From assembly GCF_900129215.1 (NCBI RefSeq), contig NZ_FQUQ01000002.1, positions 496,001-560,000 on the forward strand: a stretch of DNA of 64,000 nt, read 5' to 3'. This stretch comes from Pedobacter caeni. Its GTDB lineage: Bacteria > Bacteroidota > Bacteroidia > Sphingobacteriales > Sphingobacteriaceae. Shown here one piece after another: positions 17,125-25,311 of this stretch. A program made the position numbers and the translations under genes. Each line of letters begins with the position of its first letter. Position 1 is the stretch's first letter. The notes under the pieces are model-generated. The model was not told the DNA's origin and did no database searches. It saw only the letters and a list, made by a program, of their open reading frames with translations.

Positions 17125-19788
17125 ATGCTAAAGCGAGCTTTTTCCCTGTTTTTATTTCTTTCACTGCAGATGGCGCTCTGTTTTGGGCAGTCCAGGATTT
17201 TTGGGTCGGTCAGTGATAGTACCGGAGTTTCCATTACCTCCGCATCCGTTACTATTATTGATCAAAGCGGTGCCGGTGTTGTCTTTTCCGGAACGGATGA
17301 TCAGGGCAGGTTCAATATCGGAATCCCCCAAAGAGCTGACTTATCAATCAAAGTTTCTGCCATCGGTTTTAAGCCTTTTCTTCTTGCCTTAAAAAATGCC
17401 GGAGGGGGAGAACTATTTGTTAAACTGGTGAGCAATGTGACCAGATTGCAGGAGGTGACGATTAAGTCCGGGAGTCCAGTCAGTAAATCTTTAGATACGA
17501 TAAAATATAACGTGAGCCATTTCAGAGAAAACCAGGACCGGGTGATTGCTGATGTGATCGCAAGAATGCCTGGTATTCAGGTTGATGAAAAGGGTGGGAT
17601 TAGCTTTAATGGAAAGCGGATTTCCAAAGTCTATATCGATGGGGAGAACCTTTTGGATAGAAACTATAAACTGGCAACTGAAAATATCCCGGCTGGTGCA
17701 GTAGATCAGTTGCAGGTTATTGAGGCAGATCAGCCGGTTAAAGCACTCAAAGGGTATGTGAGGAGTGATGATGTGGCGATAAATCTGACCTTGAGTAACA
17801 CTGCCAGAACAATCATTACCAATACTGCCCAGCTTGGTGCAGGAAACAGGGCTTACTTTGGCGAGCTTTCAAGCCTGATGTTTAAAAAGAAGAGCAAGGC
17901 GATCTCCACATTTAAAGCCAACAACATCGGCTTGGATCTGCTGAATGAAATGGAAGAAGTCGGGGAGCCCTCATCTGCTGAACTGAAGCTCAGGAGGTCT
18001 CAGAGTTACCTTTCCATGCAGAGCGAAATCATTCCTGATGTCCAGCAGAAGTATTACCTGATGAATAATGATTTTTCCGGCAGTATCAATCCCCTGCTAT
18101 CATTAGGGAGAGATTGGACGATGCGTTTGAACCTTTCCTCATCTCAGTTCAAACGTAAGTACCGTTTCAGCAACCACCTGGCTTATTTTTTAGCCAGTGC
18201 AGATACCATCAGTTACGATGAACATCAGGACAATACCTACAGGCAGCAGAGCTGGAATGCCAAGGTGCAGTTAGAGAAAAACAGCCGCAATATTTACTTC
18301 CGCTCGCAGACAAGTTTAGAGATGCCGAGGTGGAAAAGAAATGGTCAGACCACTCAAAATGACCAGCCTTTTGAGCAGCGTCAGCCTGCGTACTATCACT
18401 CACTTAGTAATCTGACTACTGTGGTCAAAGCATTAGGGAGGGAAAGCCTTATTGAATACAGAAGTTTAGTCCAGCACCAGAAGAACGATGAGCAGCTACT
18501 GATCTCGCCGGGAATTCATCAGCAACTGTTAAATGGCGGAGCGGAATATTTAAAAGCGGCTCAGCAGGTATTAACAGAGGACCTGGTTATCGAGCAAAAT
18601 ATTGCTTTGCGGAAAAAAATAGATCAGCTGGTCATCTCTGCCTCTGCCGGACTTGCGCTGGAAAAAAATCGGCTCTTCAGTCATCTTGGAGTTACCGGTT
18701 TGACAGGAGAGGAGCGTTTACCAGGTCCGGAATTTCGCAATGATATTGGTTTTCAGCATCTGGAACTCAAGGGGAATTTGTCTGCCCTTTATCAGTTTAA
18801 AAATGGATCGCTTAACTTATCTTTAGCTCCTGGTTTAAATCTGATCACTTATCAGGATCACGTTAAGCAAGTGGAGTCAAAACAGAATTACTTCAACCCA
18901 AACCCTGCGCTTTCCTTTCGTATGAATGCAGGAAAGTTTTCTCAGTTACAATTGGATTATTCATCGGCAACGGCATTTGGCGAAATAAAAGACGTGTATT
19001 CCGGGCTGATGCTGGTTAATTTCAGGCAATTCAATTCTAATGATATCCCACTACCCAGGACTGATCATCAGAACCTGTCCGCCAGGTATGCTTTCCGGAG
19101 GCCGATCAACATGTTTTTTTACAATATTGAGCTCAGCTACCTGTCTTCAAAACAAAACTATATCAGCTCTTTTATGATTGACAGGGGCCTTACCAGGGCC
19201 ATTGCGATAGACTTTGATAACAGGATGCAGCAGTATAATCTTGGCGCTAACCTATCTAAATATGTTTTTTTTATCGGCACTAATGTTTCATTCCGGGCAA
19301 ACCTTAACCTGCAAAAGGGTAATACTGTTTACAACAACGAGGTTAACCCGTTTGAAGCGATACAGTTGAACGCAGGAAGTTCCCTGCGAAAAAAAATATC
19401 AGCGCGGATCAGCCTCGCAGTTATTTACGATTTTATGCAGACGATCAATCACCAGCAGTCGTTAAATCAACGGCTGGAAACTGTAGTGGAGCGTCATAAG
19501 GTTAGAGCCGAGTGGACCCATAGGGTTAATAGCAGGTTATTCTACCAGATTAATTATAGTATGGTAAACTTTAACCAATCCCTTCAGCAGCAAACTAAAA
19601 ATGAATTCTTTGACATCAGCCTGAGATATTCTCCCAAAAAAATCGCCGGGTCTTTTGAGTTACAGTGCATCAATGTAGTTGGTCAGGACCAGTATTCGCA
19701 GAGCAGCTCCAATGCTAATGAACTTTCTATTTATGCTATGCCACTCCGGCAGCGAACCTTTCTTTTTAAGTATAGTTTTAATTTTTAG
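17125..19788 (+). CDS. Outer-membrane beta-barrel protein with carboxypeptidase-regulatory domain
   Basis: 887 residues. Signal peptide up to CFGQ, then a carboxypeptidase-regulatory-like beta-sandwich (RIFGSVSDSTG ... KVSAIGFKP, about 24-95). A plug-like region follows, with VIARMPGIQVDEKGGISFNGK, KVYIDGENLLD and a loop ending in VAINLTLS (about 130-220), then a long barrel ending in FKYSFNF with a terminal Phe. This is the layout of TonB-dependent receptors, though no N-terminal TonB box is obvious. It is paired with the GLPGLI gene and converges on the small-peptide array starting 23 bases downstream. Uptake or export of a peptide is possible but inferred only from position. Confidence 0.85.
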   Translation: MLKRAFSLFLFLSLQMALCFGQSRIFGSVSDSTGVSITSASVTIIDQSGAGVVFSGTDDQGRFNIGIPQRADLSIKVSAIGFKPFLLALKNAGGGELFVKLVSNVTRLQEVTIKSGSPVSKSLDTIKYNVSHFRENQDRVIADVIARMPGIQVDEKGGISFNGKRISKVYIDGENLLDRNYKLATENIPAGAVDQLQVIEADQPVKALKGYVRSDDVAINLTLSNTARTIITNTAQLGAGNRAYFGELSSLMFKKKSKAISTFKANNIGLDLLNEMEEVGEPSSAELKLRRSQSYLSMQSEIIPDVQQKYYLMNNDFSGSINPLLSLGRDWTMRLNLSSSQFKRKYRFSNHLAYFLASADTISYDEHQDNTYRQQSWNAKVQLEKNSRNIYFRSQTSLEMPRWKRNGQTTQNDQPFEQRQPAYYHSLSNLTTVVKALGRESLIEYRSLVQHQKNDEQLLISPGIHQQLLNGGAEYLKAAQQVLTEDLVIEQNIALRKKIDQLVISASAGLALEKNRLFSHLGVTGLTGEERLPGPEFRNDIGFQHLELKGNLSALYQFKNGSLNLSLAPGLNLITYQDHVKQVESKQNYFNPNPALSFRMNAGKFSQLQLDYSSATAFGEIKDVYSGLMLVNFRQFNSNDIPLPRTDHQNLSARYAFRRPINMFFYNIELSYLSSKQNYISSFMIDRGLTRAIAIDFDNRMQQYNLGANLSKYVFFIGTNVSFRANLNLQKGNTVYNNEVNPFEAIQLNAGSSLRKKISARISLAVIYDFMQTINHQQSLNQRLETVVERHKVRAEWTHRVNSRLFYQINYSMVNFNQSLQQQTKNEFFDISLRYSPKKIAGSFELQCINVVGQDQYSQSSSNANELSIYAMPLRQRTFLFKYSFNF

Positions 19789-19811
19789 GGTTTTAGGATT
19801 AAAATTGAGCG

Positions 19812-20036
19812 CTACTGAAGTCTGCAACTATACCTTTTTTCATTGTTACTGCAGTTGTAAACGAGACAGGTCCAATATTGCGGGCAACCATATTTTGTAA
19901 TGCCTCCTTCCTGATAAGTACAGCCTGATGAGCCGCATGCATTTTGTACTGCTGCTCCTGTTCCTCCGGTTATACTTTTAAGTTCGTTTCTGCTGAGCTT
20001 TTTAGCTCCTTTCGGATTTGAATTGTTTGTCAACAT
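19812..20036 (-). CDS. Double-glycine leader peptide precursor, six Cys (peptide 5)
   Basis: 74 residues. The leader MLTNNSNPKGAKKLSRNELK then SITGG (Gly24-Gly25) is the LSxxELxxIxGG pattern that C39-type ABC exporters cleave in bacteriocin and other ribosomal peptide precursors. The core has six cysteines in the spacing C-x4-C-x11-C-x5-C-x4-C-x8-C, with GG between the second and third and a Tyr before the fifth. No modifying enzyme or C39 exporter is in the window. It is the last of five leftward peptides and converges with the barrel gene. Confidence 0.85.
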   Translation of the reverse strand: MLTNNSNPKGAKKLSRNELKSITGGTGAAVQNACGSSGCTYQEGGITKYGCPQYWTCLVYNCSNNEKRYSCRLQ

Positions 20037-20118
20037 AATAATTGGTTTTTTAAAATGTTTTTTGGTGAGAAATTGATGAATAAAGAGCGTTAAAATAGTT
20101 TGATAATGGCTGTCTCTT

Positions 20119-20325
20119 TTACTGACAGGTCATGGTGCCTCCTCTTTCACAAGGGTAAAAACGACATTCAAGTGGTTCAATGCAACTGCTGCCACCGGGA
20201 AGGTTCTCGTCAAAAAAACAGGCTTCCGGACAGTGATTAATAGGACCTCCTCCGCCCATTACATTTTTAAGATCGGTCCGGTTTAATTTTTGATTGTTTT
20301 GTGGTTTTGAATTGTTTTTTAACAT
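20119..20325 (-). CDS. Double-glycine leader peptide precursor, six Cys (peptide 4)
   Basis: 68 residues. Leader MLKNNSKPQNNQKLNRTDLK then NVMGGGG; processing after Gly25 or within the Gly run. The core has C-x3-C-x11-C-x5-C-x4-C-x7-C with a central PGG and Y before the fifth Cys, the same frame as peptides 2 and 5. The leader DNA of peptides 4 and 5 is also similar, indicating duplication. Confidence 0.85.
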   Translation of the reverse strand: MLKNNSKPQNNQKLNRTDLKNVMGGGGPINHCPEACFFDENLPGGSSCIEPLECRFYPCERGGTMTCQ

Positions 20326-20355
20326 GAAATTTAAGTTTAGTTGAAAAAATACTGG

Positions 20356-20470
20356 TTAGGTACAGGTGGAAACCCAGATCCCGTTACTGCATACATTGCC
20401 TCCTCCAATCGGTTCGTATCAGCTCATTTCTGCTCAATTTAGCCGGGTAGTTCGATTTCAGGGATGTCAT
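20356..20470 (-). pseudogene. Frameshifted double-glycine leader peptide (peptide 3)
   Basis: The minus strand opens with ATG at 20470 and a leader MTSLKSNYPAKLSRNELIRT, then runs out of frame and stops after 28 codons. Removing one C just after the codon for Arg19 restores IGGGNVCSNGIWVSTCT and a TAA at 20356. The restored leader has four residues between NEL and the Gly pair, exactly as in peptide 5. Length 115 is one more than a multiple of three. Either a recent one-base insertion or a sequencing error. Confidence 0.75.
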
Positions 20471-20500
20471 AACTTTTAGTTTTTATTTTTGAATTGGTTT

Positions 20501-20701
20501 TTATGCGCAATAATATCCGTATTCATTTTCTCCGCAGCTGTATTCTATGCAGTCCATGGTATCGGGGCAACGGAAGCCACCCGGATCCTGATCCATGCAG
20601 GATGGAGGACAGTTCGGGTTGTGTCTGATTCCGCCTGTTACCTCTTTAAGCTCATTTCGGTTTAGTTTTTTTCCTTGTTTGTTTAAATTGTTTTTTTTCA
20701 T
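20501..20701 (-). CDS. Double-glycine leader peptide precursor, six Cys (peptide 2)
   Basis: 66 residues from the ATG at 20701; a longer frame starts upstream but has no leader-like features and overlaps peptide 1. Leader MKKNNLNKQGKKLNRNELK then EVTGG (Gly23-Gly24). Core C-x3-C-x9-C-x5-C-x4-C-x8-C with DPGG and a Tyr before the fifth Cys. Cys-rich cores like this suggest disulfides after export, or thioether/other modification by an enzyme encoded elsewhere. Confidence 0.85.
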   Translation of the reverse strand: MKKNNLNKQGKKLNRNELKEVTGGIRHNPNCPPSCMDQDPGGFRCPDTMDCIEYSCGENEYGYYCA

Positions 20702-20727
20702 GATTGTAAGATTTAAATGGATGAATT

Positions 20728-20841
20728 TTAGCATAATTCGCAGGTATCGAAACAAGGCAGCTTTCTTGCATTTGCTGTGCCTCCTGATAGATTTTTCACG
20801 TCAGCTTTGCTCAGTGTCTGAGCATTTTTCAGTTTTAACAT
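20728..20841 (-). CDS. Short double-glycine leader peptide precursor (peptide 1)
   Basis: 37 residues. Leader MLKLKNAQTLSKADVKNLSGG (cleavage after Gly21) with the LSxxDVxxLxGG pattern, then a 16-residue core ending KLPCFDTCELC with three cysteines (C-x3-C-x2-C). First of the five leftward peptides and only 26 bases upstream of peptide 2. Too short for usual ORF cut-offs. The leader is convincing; expression is inferred. Confidence 0.7.
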   Translation of the reverse strand: MLKLKNAQTLSKADVKNLSGGTANARKLPCFDTCELC

Positions 20842-21353
20842 AAGGATAATCTGGTTAGTCAATGTATTGCTTTCTTGTTCCGGATTGCAGCCGGGGCTGT
20901 AGTTTTTATTATCGAAAAGCTGAATAAACTGTTGAAAAGACTTATTACATTAATTTTAGCATCTGAAAGTATTCTGCGGCAGAAAAAGAAAATAGGGACC
21001 TGGGCGTTAAAATCTTTTAAAGATATTCAGGGTTGTATATTTTTTATCAGTACGTTGTTTGTAATTAATAGTTTAATATAATTATTAAATATATAGTTTT
21101 AAAATATTTTTGGCCTTTTGTGTGTGACTATTTTCATGATTAGTATGTTTATGGCTTACATATAGTTAAATCAACTGATTTTAATTTTGCAACTTTTTTG
21201 TGACGATTATTCGTTTCTGTGTCAGCTCTTTTTCTTAAGGAGCGATTGATGATCAGGGTAGATTGAGTAATGTCTCCGTCATTTAAGTTCATTTGAACTT
21301 TAAAGCCCTTGTGTTTATTGGCTTAATTATAAAGAAGTAGACAAATTTCTCTT
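20842..21353. other. Non-coding spacer between the peptide array and ccmC
   Basis: About 510 AT-rich bases. I see no convincing gene. It must hold the leftward promoter of the peptide array, but no clear TAnnTTTG is present on the minus strand. A plus-strand TAATTTTG at 21182-21189 and a perfect palindrome AAGTTCA-tt-TGAACTT at 21285-21300 are the only structured elements, either possibly regulatory for ccmC. Confidence 0.5.
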
Positions 21354-21361
21354 TACATTTG
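21354..21361 (+). promoter_or_regulatory. -7 box TACATTTG of ccmC
   Basis: Perfect TAnnTTTG 38 bases before the ccmC ATG. It gives ccmC its own promoter, as expected now that the island separates it from ccmB. Confidence 0.5.
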
Positions 21362-21399
21362 ACGCTTAATCAAATTGAAAAAATTAAATTTTTAGATCA

Positions 21400-22056
21400 A
21401 TGTACAAGAGCTGGTGGAAAATATTAGGAGCAGTGTTGGTGATTTACTCAACAATTGCAGGTTTTTTGATTAAAACACCTGATTTACCTATCATACGTGA
21501 AAGCATCAGAAACCTTTATTTCCACGTTCCGATGTGGTTCAGCATGATTGTATTATTTAGTACCTCGGTTTTTTACAGCATCAAATACCTGAGCAGCAGT
21601 AATCCTCATGACGATATTAAGGCTGTTGAGAGTGTTAACGCCGGCGTAGTTTTTGGTATTCTGGGATTAACCACCGGTATGATCTGGGCAAGATTTGCCT
21701 GGGGACAAGCCTGGAGCTTTGATGTGAAGCAAAACTTTGCTGCCATTGCCATCCTGCTCTATTTTGCTTACCTCGTTCTGAGGAATGCCATTGATGAAGA
21801 ACAAAAACGGGCGAAGATCTCCGCCATTTATAACATATTTGCTTTCCCGATCATGGTTGTATTACTTTTTGTATTGCCAAGATTATCCGATTCCCTGCAC
21901 CCTGGAGATGGAGGAAATCCTGGTTTTAATGCTTACGACCTGGATAGCCGCATGAGAATGGTATTCTATCCTGCCTGTTTGGGTTGGATCCTGATCGGCT
22001 ACTGGATCTATACCATCCTGTACAGGCTTCGTGTACTTGAAAAAGCACAGCGCTAA
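21400..22056 (+). CDS. ccmC: Heme handling protein CcmC
   Basis: 218 residues, six membrane segments. CcmC presents heme to CcmE. Visible family features: conserved His in YFHVPMW and in SLHPGDGG, flanking a tryptophan-rich periplasmic segment WARFAWGQAWSFD, the equivalent of the WxWD heme-binding loop. ccmD follows by 54 bases. Confidence 0.92.
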   Translation: MYKSWWKILGAVLVIYSTIAGFLIKTPDLPIIRESIRNLYFHVPMWFSMIVLFSTSVFYSIKYLSSSNPHDDIKAVESVNAGVVFGILGLTTGMIWARFAWGQAWSFDVKQNFAAIAILLYFAYLVLRNAIDEEQKRAKISAIYNIFAFPIMVVLLFVLPRLSDSLHPGDGGNPGFNAYDLDSRMRMVFYPACLGWILIGYWIYTILYRLRVLEKAQR

Positions 22057-22110
22057 ATAAAATATTCACGGTTTCATTGCCATTGAACAATAAATATATA
22101 TCATATACTA

Positions 22111-22329
22111 ATGAAAAAATTTACAGCAACCTTTTTAATGCTCATGATCACGATGCAATTGTTTGCTCAGGGACAAGGTTCAGCCATTACAGATAGCCTG
22201 TATGCATCGGGTAAAATATACGTTGTAGTGGCAGTCGTACTGCTAATCTTACTGGGCTTGCTTTTGTTTCTATTTACGATAGAAAAAAGATTAAAAAAAA
22301 TAGAAAAGAAAACTTCGGCTAAAATCTAA
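22111..22329 (+). CDS. ccmD: CcmD family small protein
   Basis: 72 residues: a signal-like first segment (MKKFTATFLMLMITMQLFAQ), then a single membrane helix VVVAVVLLILLGLLLFLFTIE and a basic tail RLKKIEKKTSAK. This matches the CcmD-like proteins that stabilise the heme-bound CcmE-CcmC complex. Assignment rests mostly on position directly after ccmC and on the one-helix layout. Confidence 0.75.
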   Translation: MKKFTATFLMLMITMQLFAQGQGSAITDSLYASGKIYVVVAVVLLILLGLLLFLFTIEKRLKKIEKKTSAKI

Positions 22330-22402
22330 TTTTAAATCGTTTAGGCCCTGTTTTTGCTTGTTTTATGATGTGGTGTTTCGATTACACTAAGTAATTCTGT
22401 AT

Positions 22403-22435
22403 TTGCATTAATGGTTTTTTTTAATGCAATTTTGC
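22403..22435 (+). promoter_or_regulatory. Promoter of the glutamate dehydrogenase gene
   Basis: -33 TTTG at 22403-22406 and a -7-like CAATTTTG at 22428-22435, 21 bases apart, close to the Bacteroidota TTTG-N19-21-TAnnTTTG layout with one mismatch. The inferred transcription start leaves about a 40-base leader. Confidence 0.55.
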
Positions 22436-22481
22436 ACCTAATTAGGATACGAACTTATATTCAATTCATAAATAACAACTA

Positions 22482-23903
22482 ATGGCTAATACAGCAAACG
22501 AGACAAATTTTTTTGCAGATGTCTGCAAGAATTTTGACAATGCCGCCCAATTCACTTCCCATCCAGAGGGTTTGTTAACCCAAATCAAAGCTTGTAACAG
22601 TGTGTATCGTTTCCAGTTCCCTATCCGTAGAGGAAATGGTTTCGAGGTTATTGATGCATGGCGTGTAGAACACTCTCACCACATGAGTCCTACAAAAGGT
22701 GGTATTCGCTATAGCGAAATGGTAAACGAAGATGAAGTAATGGCTCTGGCTGCTTTAATGACGTACAAATGTGCGATTGTCAACGTTCCTTTCGGTGGTG
22801 CTAAAGGGGGTATTAAAATTACAACGAAAAACTACACCGTTGGAGAGTTGGAAAACATCACCCGTCGTTATACTACAGAATTAATTAAAAAGAACTTTAT
22901 TGGTCCCGGCATTGACGTTCCTGCTCCTGATTATGGATCTGGTGAGCGTGAAATGAGCTGGATCGCAGATACTTATATGACGATGAACCCGGGTCAGTTA
23001 GATGCTTTGGGTTGTGTGACGGGAAAACCAATTGCATTACACGGTATCCGCGGACGTAAGGAAGCAACCGGACGTGGTGTGGCTTACGCCATCAGAGAAT
23101 GTGTTAGTGTAGGAGAAGATATGGCGAAAATCGGCCTTACAGCTGGTTTAGGTGATAAAAGAGTGATTGTACAGGGATTAGGTAACGTAGGTTACCACTC
23201 CGCGAAATTCTTAGCTGAATTCGGAGCAACAATTGTTGGTCTTTGTGAATTTGAAGGAGCGATCTACAATGCTGATGGTTTAAATATCGACGAAGTATTT
23301 GCTCATCGTAAATTAACAGGATCAATCTTAGGCTTCCCGGGAGCTACAGAATTTAAGAATTCTATGGAAGGCCTGGAGCAACCATGTGATATCCTGGTTC
23401 CTGCAGCATTGGAAAATCAGATCACTTCTGATAACATCAGAAATATTAAAGCTAAAATTATTGCTGAAGGTGCAAACGGACCTTGTACTCCGGAAGCCGA
23501 AGAAATCTTCACCGAAATGGGTGGTATGATCATTCCTGATATGTACTGTAATGCCGGTGGTGTGACCGTATCTTATTTTGAGTGGTTGAAAAACCTTTCT
23601 CACGTAGCTTTTGGCCGTATGGAAAACCGTTATGCTGAAAACTCTAACAGAAACCTGATCAATACACTGGAAAGCCTTACTGGTAAAAGTATTCCTGCAG
23701 AACACCGCTTAATGATTGTTAAAGGTGCTTCGGAGCTGGAATTGGTAAACTCCGGACTGGAAGATACCATGATTCACTCTTACCATGAGATCAGAGAAAC
23801 ATTAATGAATAAACCTGGTATTCAGACTTTAAGAACAGCTGCATTTGTAGGTTCAATCGATAAGATCGCAATATCTTATATGAACCTTGGTATCTGGCCG
23901 TAG
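22482..23903 (+). CDS. gdhA: Glutamate dehydrogenase (Glu/Leu/Phe/Val family)
   Basis: 473 residues, cytoplasmic; interconverts glutamate and 2-oxoglutarate plus ammonia. The substrate-binding motif [10 protein letters not shown] with the catalytic Lys, [25 protein letters not shown], and a Rossmann fold [14 protein letters not shown] are all visible. Residues [15 protein letters not shown] complete the cofactor domain. Length is typical of the Bacteroidota enzymes. Own promoter upstream and strong terminator downstream, so it is a single-gene unit lying between ccmD and msrA. Coenzyme preference cannot be decided from sequence alone. Confidence 0.93.
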   Translation: MANTANETNFFADVCKNFDNAAQFTSHPEGLLTQIKACNSVYRFQFPIRRGNGFEVIDAWRVEHSHHMSPTKGGIRYSEMVNEDEVMALAALMTYKCAIVNVPFGGAKGGIKITTKNYTVGELENITRRYTTELIKKNFIGPGIDVPAPDYGSGEREMSWIADTYMTMNPGQLDALGCVTGKPIALHGIRGRKEATGRGVAYAIRECVSVGEDMAKIGLTAGLGDKRVIVQGLGNVGYHSAKFLAEFGATIVGLCEFEGAIYNADGLNIDEVFAHRKLTGSILGFPGATEFKNSMEGLEQPCDILVPAALENQITSDNIRNIKAKIIAEGANGPCTPEAEEIFTEMGGMIIPDMYCNAGGVTVSYFEWLKNLSHVAFGRMENRYAENSNRNLINTLESLTGKSIPAEHRLMIVKGASELELVNSGLEDTMIHSYHEIRETLMNKPGIQTLRTAAFVGSIDKIAISYMNLGIWP

Positions 23904-23928
23904 GCAATACCCATACGATAATACAGAA

Positions 23929-23979
23929 GAGGGTAATAGTTGGCTATAAAAATGGCCAACTATTACCCTCTCTTTTTTT
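23929..23979 (+). terminator. Strong rho-independent terminator after gdhA
   Basis: 16-bp perfect stem GAGGGTAATAGTTGGC / GCCAACTATTACCCTC around a 10-base loop, then TCTTTTTTT. Confidence 0.95.
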
Positions 23980-24065
23980 GTCATTTTTCTTTCATACTGT
24001 TTTTACTGAAAATCTTCTTCCCCTGAATTCCCGTATCTTGTAGATATCAATCTGGAGGATTTTCA

Positions 24066-24806
24066 ATGATGCGGATACCGAACTCAGGCTTTCTTTTGTT
24101 ACTGATGCTGATCATGGCCTGCAGTTCAGGTCCGGCTGAACAGCAACTGGAAAGTAAAAATGGTTTTGCAGTCATCGTAAAGCCTGAAACAGGAGAACAA
24201 CTGGCTACCTTTGCCGGAGGTTGTTTCTGGGCATTACAGGAAGCGATGATTGAACTGAAAGGCGTAAACAGGGTGATCAGTGGTTATGCCGGAGGGACCA
24301 GCGCCAATCCGGACTATGCAAAGGTGGTGTCAAAAACAGCCGGACATGCAGAGGCTGTTCAGGTTTATTACGATCCAAAGGTCATCTCTTTTGAGCAACT
24401 TTGTGAAGCCTTCTTTCATGCACATGATCCTACCCAGGTAGATGGCCAGGGCCCCGATCTGGGAATTGAGTACCGCTCTATCGCTTTTTTTCGTTCGCCG
24501 GAAGAATACAGGGCCATTCGTCGGGTAATTGACCAGCTGGAAGCCTCAGTTTACGGGAAAAATCAGGTCGTAACCGAGTTGCTCCCCTTTAAAATCATTT
24601 ATCCGGCAGAAATGGAACACCAGGATTACTATAAACGTAATTTATGGGATAGCTATATCCGGAAAATCTCCAGGCCAAAAGTGGAAAAACTCCGTAGGGA
24701 AATGCCCGGATTGATCAAATCTGAGTACCTGAAATCCTGGAAAACGACTGTTTTTCAGGAAGGAACTGCTTCAAACCTAGCGTTTTTGTCAGAGAACTAT
24801 CAATAA
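24066..24806 (+). CDS. msrA: Peptide-methionine (S)-S-oxide reductase, lipoprotein form
   Basis: 246 residues. MsrA repairs oxidised methionine in proteins. Catalytic Cys53 sits in FAGGCFWALQEA, followed by GYAGGTSANPDY, HAEAVQVYYDP, HDPTQVDGQGPDLGIEYRS and FYPAEMEHQDYY-type segments. The N-terminus has a signal sequence with a possible lipobox MAC at Cys19, so the enzyme is probably tethered in the periplasm. Two ATGs open the gene (24066 and 24069). It stands alone between gdhA and ccmE. Confidence 0.9.
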   Translation: MMRIPNSGFLLLLMLIMACSSGPAEQQLESKNGFAVIVKPETGEQLATFAGGCFWALQEAMIELKGVNRVISGYAGGTSANPDYAKVVSKTAGHAEAVQVYYDPKVISFEQLCEAFFHAHDPTQVDGQGPDLGIEYRSIAFFRSPEEYRAIRRVIDQLEASVYGKNQVVTELLPFKIIYPAEMEHQDYYKRNLWDSYIRKISRPKVEKLRREMPGLIKSEYLKSWKTTVFQEGTASNLAFLSENYQ

Positions 24807-24861
24807 ATGGTCATCAAACTGATTTGAACAGCCCTAAAAGAGTTTACCTCCTTATATTTTT

Positions 24862-24869
24862 TATCTTTG
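24862..24869 (+). promoter_or_regulatory. -7 box TATCTTTG of the ccmE-ccmF unit
   Basis: Perfect TAnnTTTG, 26 bases before the ccmE ATG, following a T-rich stretch. No clear -33 element. Confidence 0.55.
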
Positions 24870-24895
24870 TACCATTCTAAAATTTTATTAGCATC

Positions 24896-25306
24896 ATGAG
24901 AAAAAGTGCAATTATTGGTTTAATTACAATAGCGTTATGTGTAGGGTTCTTAATCAGTCTGAATGCCGGCACAAGCAACTATTCTACTTTCTCCGAAGCT
25001 GCAAAAGATCCGCGCGAATTCCATGTCATGGGATATTGGGAAAAAGCGAAAGGGATGTATTATGATGCCCAGAAAGATGCCAATCATTTTGCTTTCTACA
25101 TGAAAGACGAAAAAGGGATGGTCAACAAAGTAGTTTATAACGGCACAAAACCTCAGGATTTCGAACGTTCAGAAAAATTAGTTTTAATCGGTAAAATGAA
25201 AGATGATACCTTTTATGCTTCAAAAATATTAATGAAATGTCCTTCTAAATACAACAATGATCTTGTAGAAGTGAAAAAGGACGGTCAGGTAATAAAATAC
25301 AACTAA
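24896..25306 (+). CDS. ccmE: Heme chaperone CcmE, CxxxY variant
   Basis: 136 residues with one N-terminal membrane anchor (IIGLITIALCVGFLISL) and a beta-barrel domain. The segment VVYNGTKPQDFERSEKLVLIG matches the family's V-Y-x-G-x-x-P-D-x-F block. The covalent heme site, normally HxxxY, reads KCPSKY here, so Cys115 replaces His and Tyr119 is kept. CxxxY CcmE occurs in Desulfovibrio and archaea, where the Cys can bind heme. It is followed five bases later by ccmF. Confidence 0.85.
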   Translation: MRKSAIIGLITIALCVGFLISLNAGTSNYSTFSEAAKDPREFHVMGYWEKAKGMYYDAQKDANHFAFYMKDEKGMVNKVVYNGTKPQDFERSEKLVLIGKMKDDTFYASKILMKCPSKYNNDLVEVKKDGQVIKYN

Positions 25307-25311
25307 TCTTA

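Noticed and set aside
20875-21081. Plus-strand 68-codon frame with a TTG start between the peptide array and ccmC
   Set aside because: No ribosome-binding site, no family likeness and low-complexity AT-rich codons; it lies in a spacer that must hold promoters.
14864-21399. Possible mobile element carrying the island
   Set aside because: No transposase, integrase, terminal inverted repeats, tRNA junction or flanking direct repeats could be seen.
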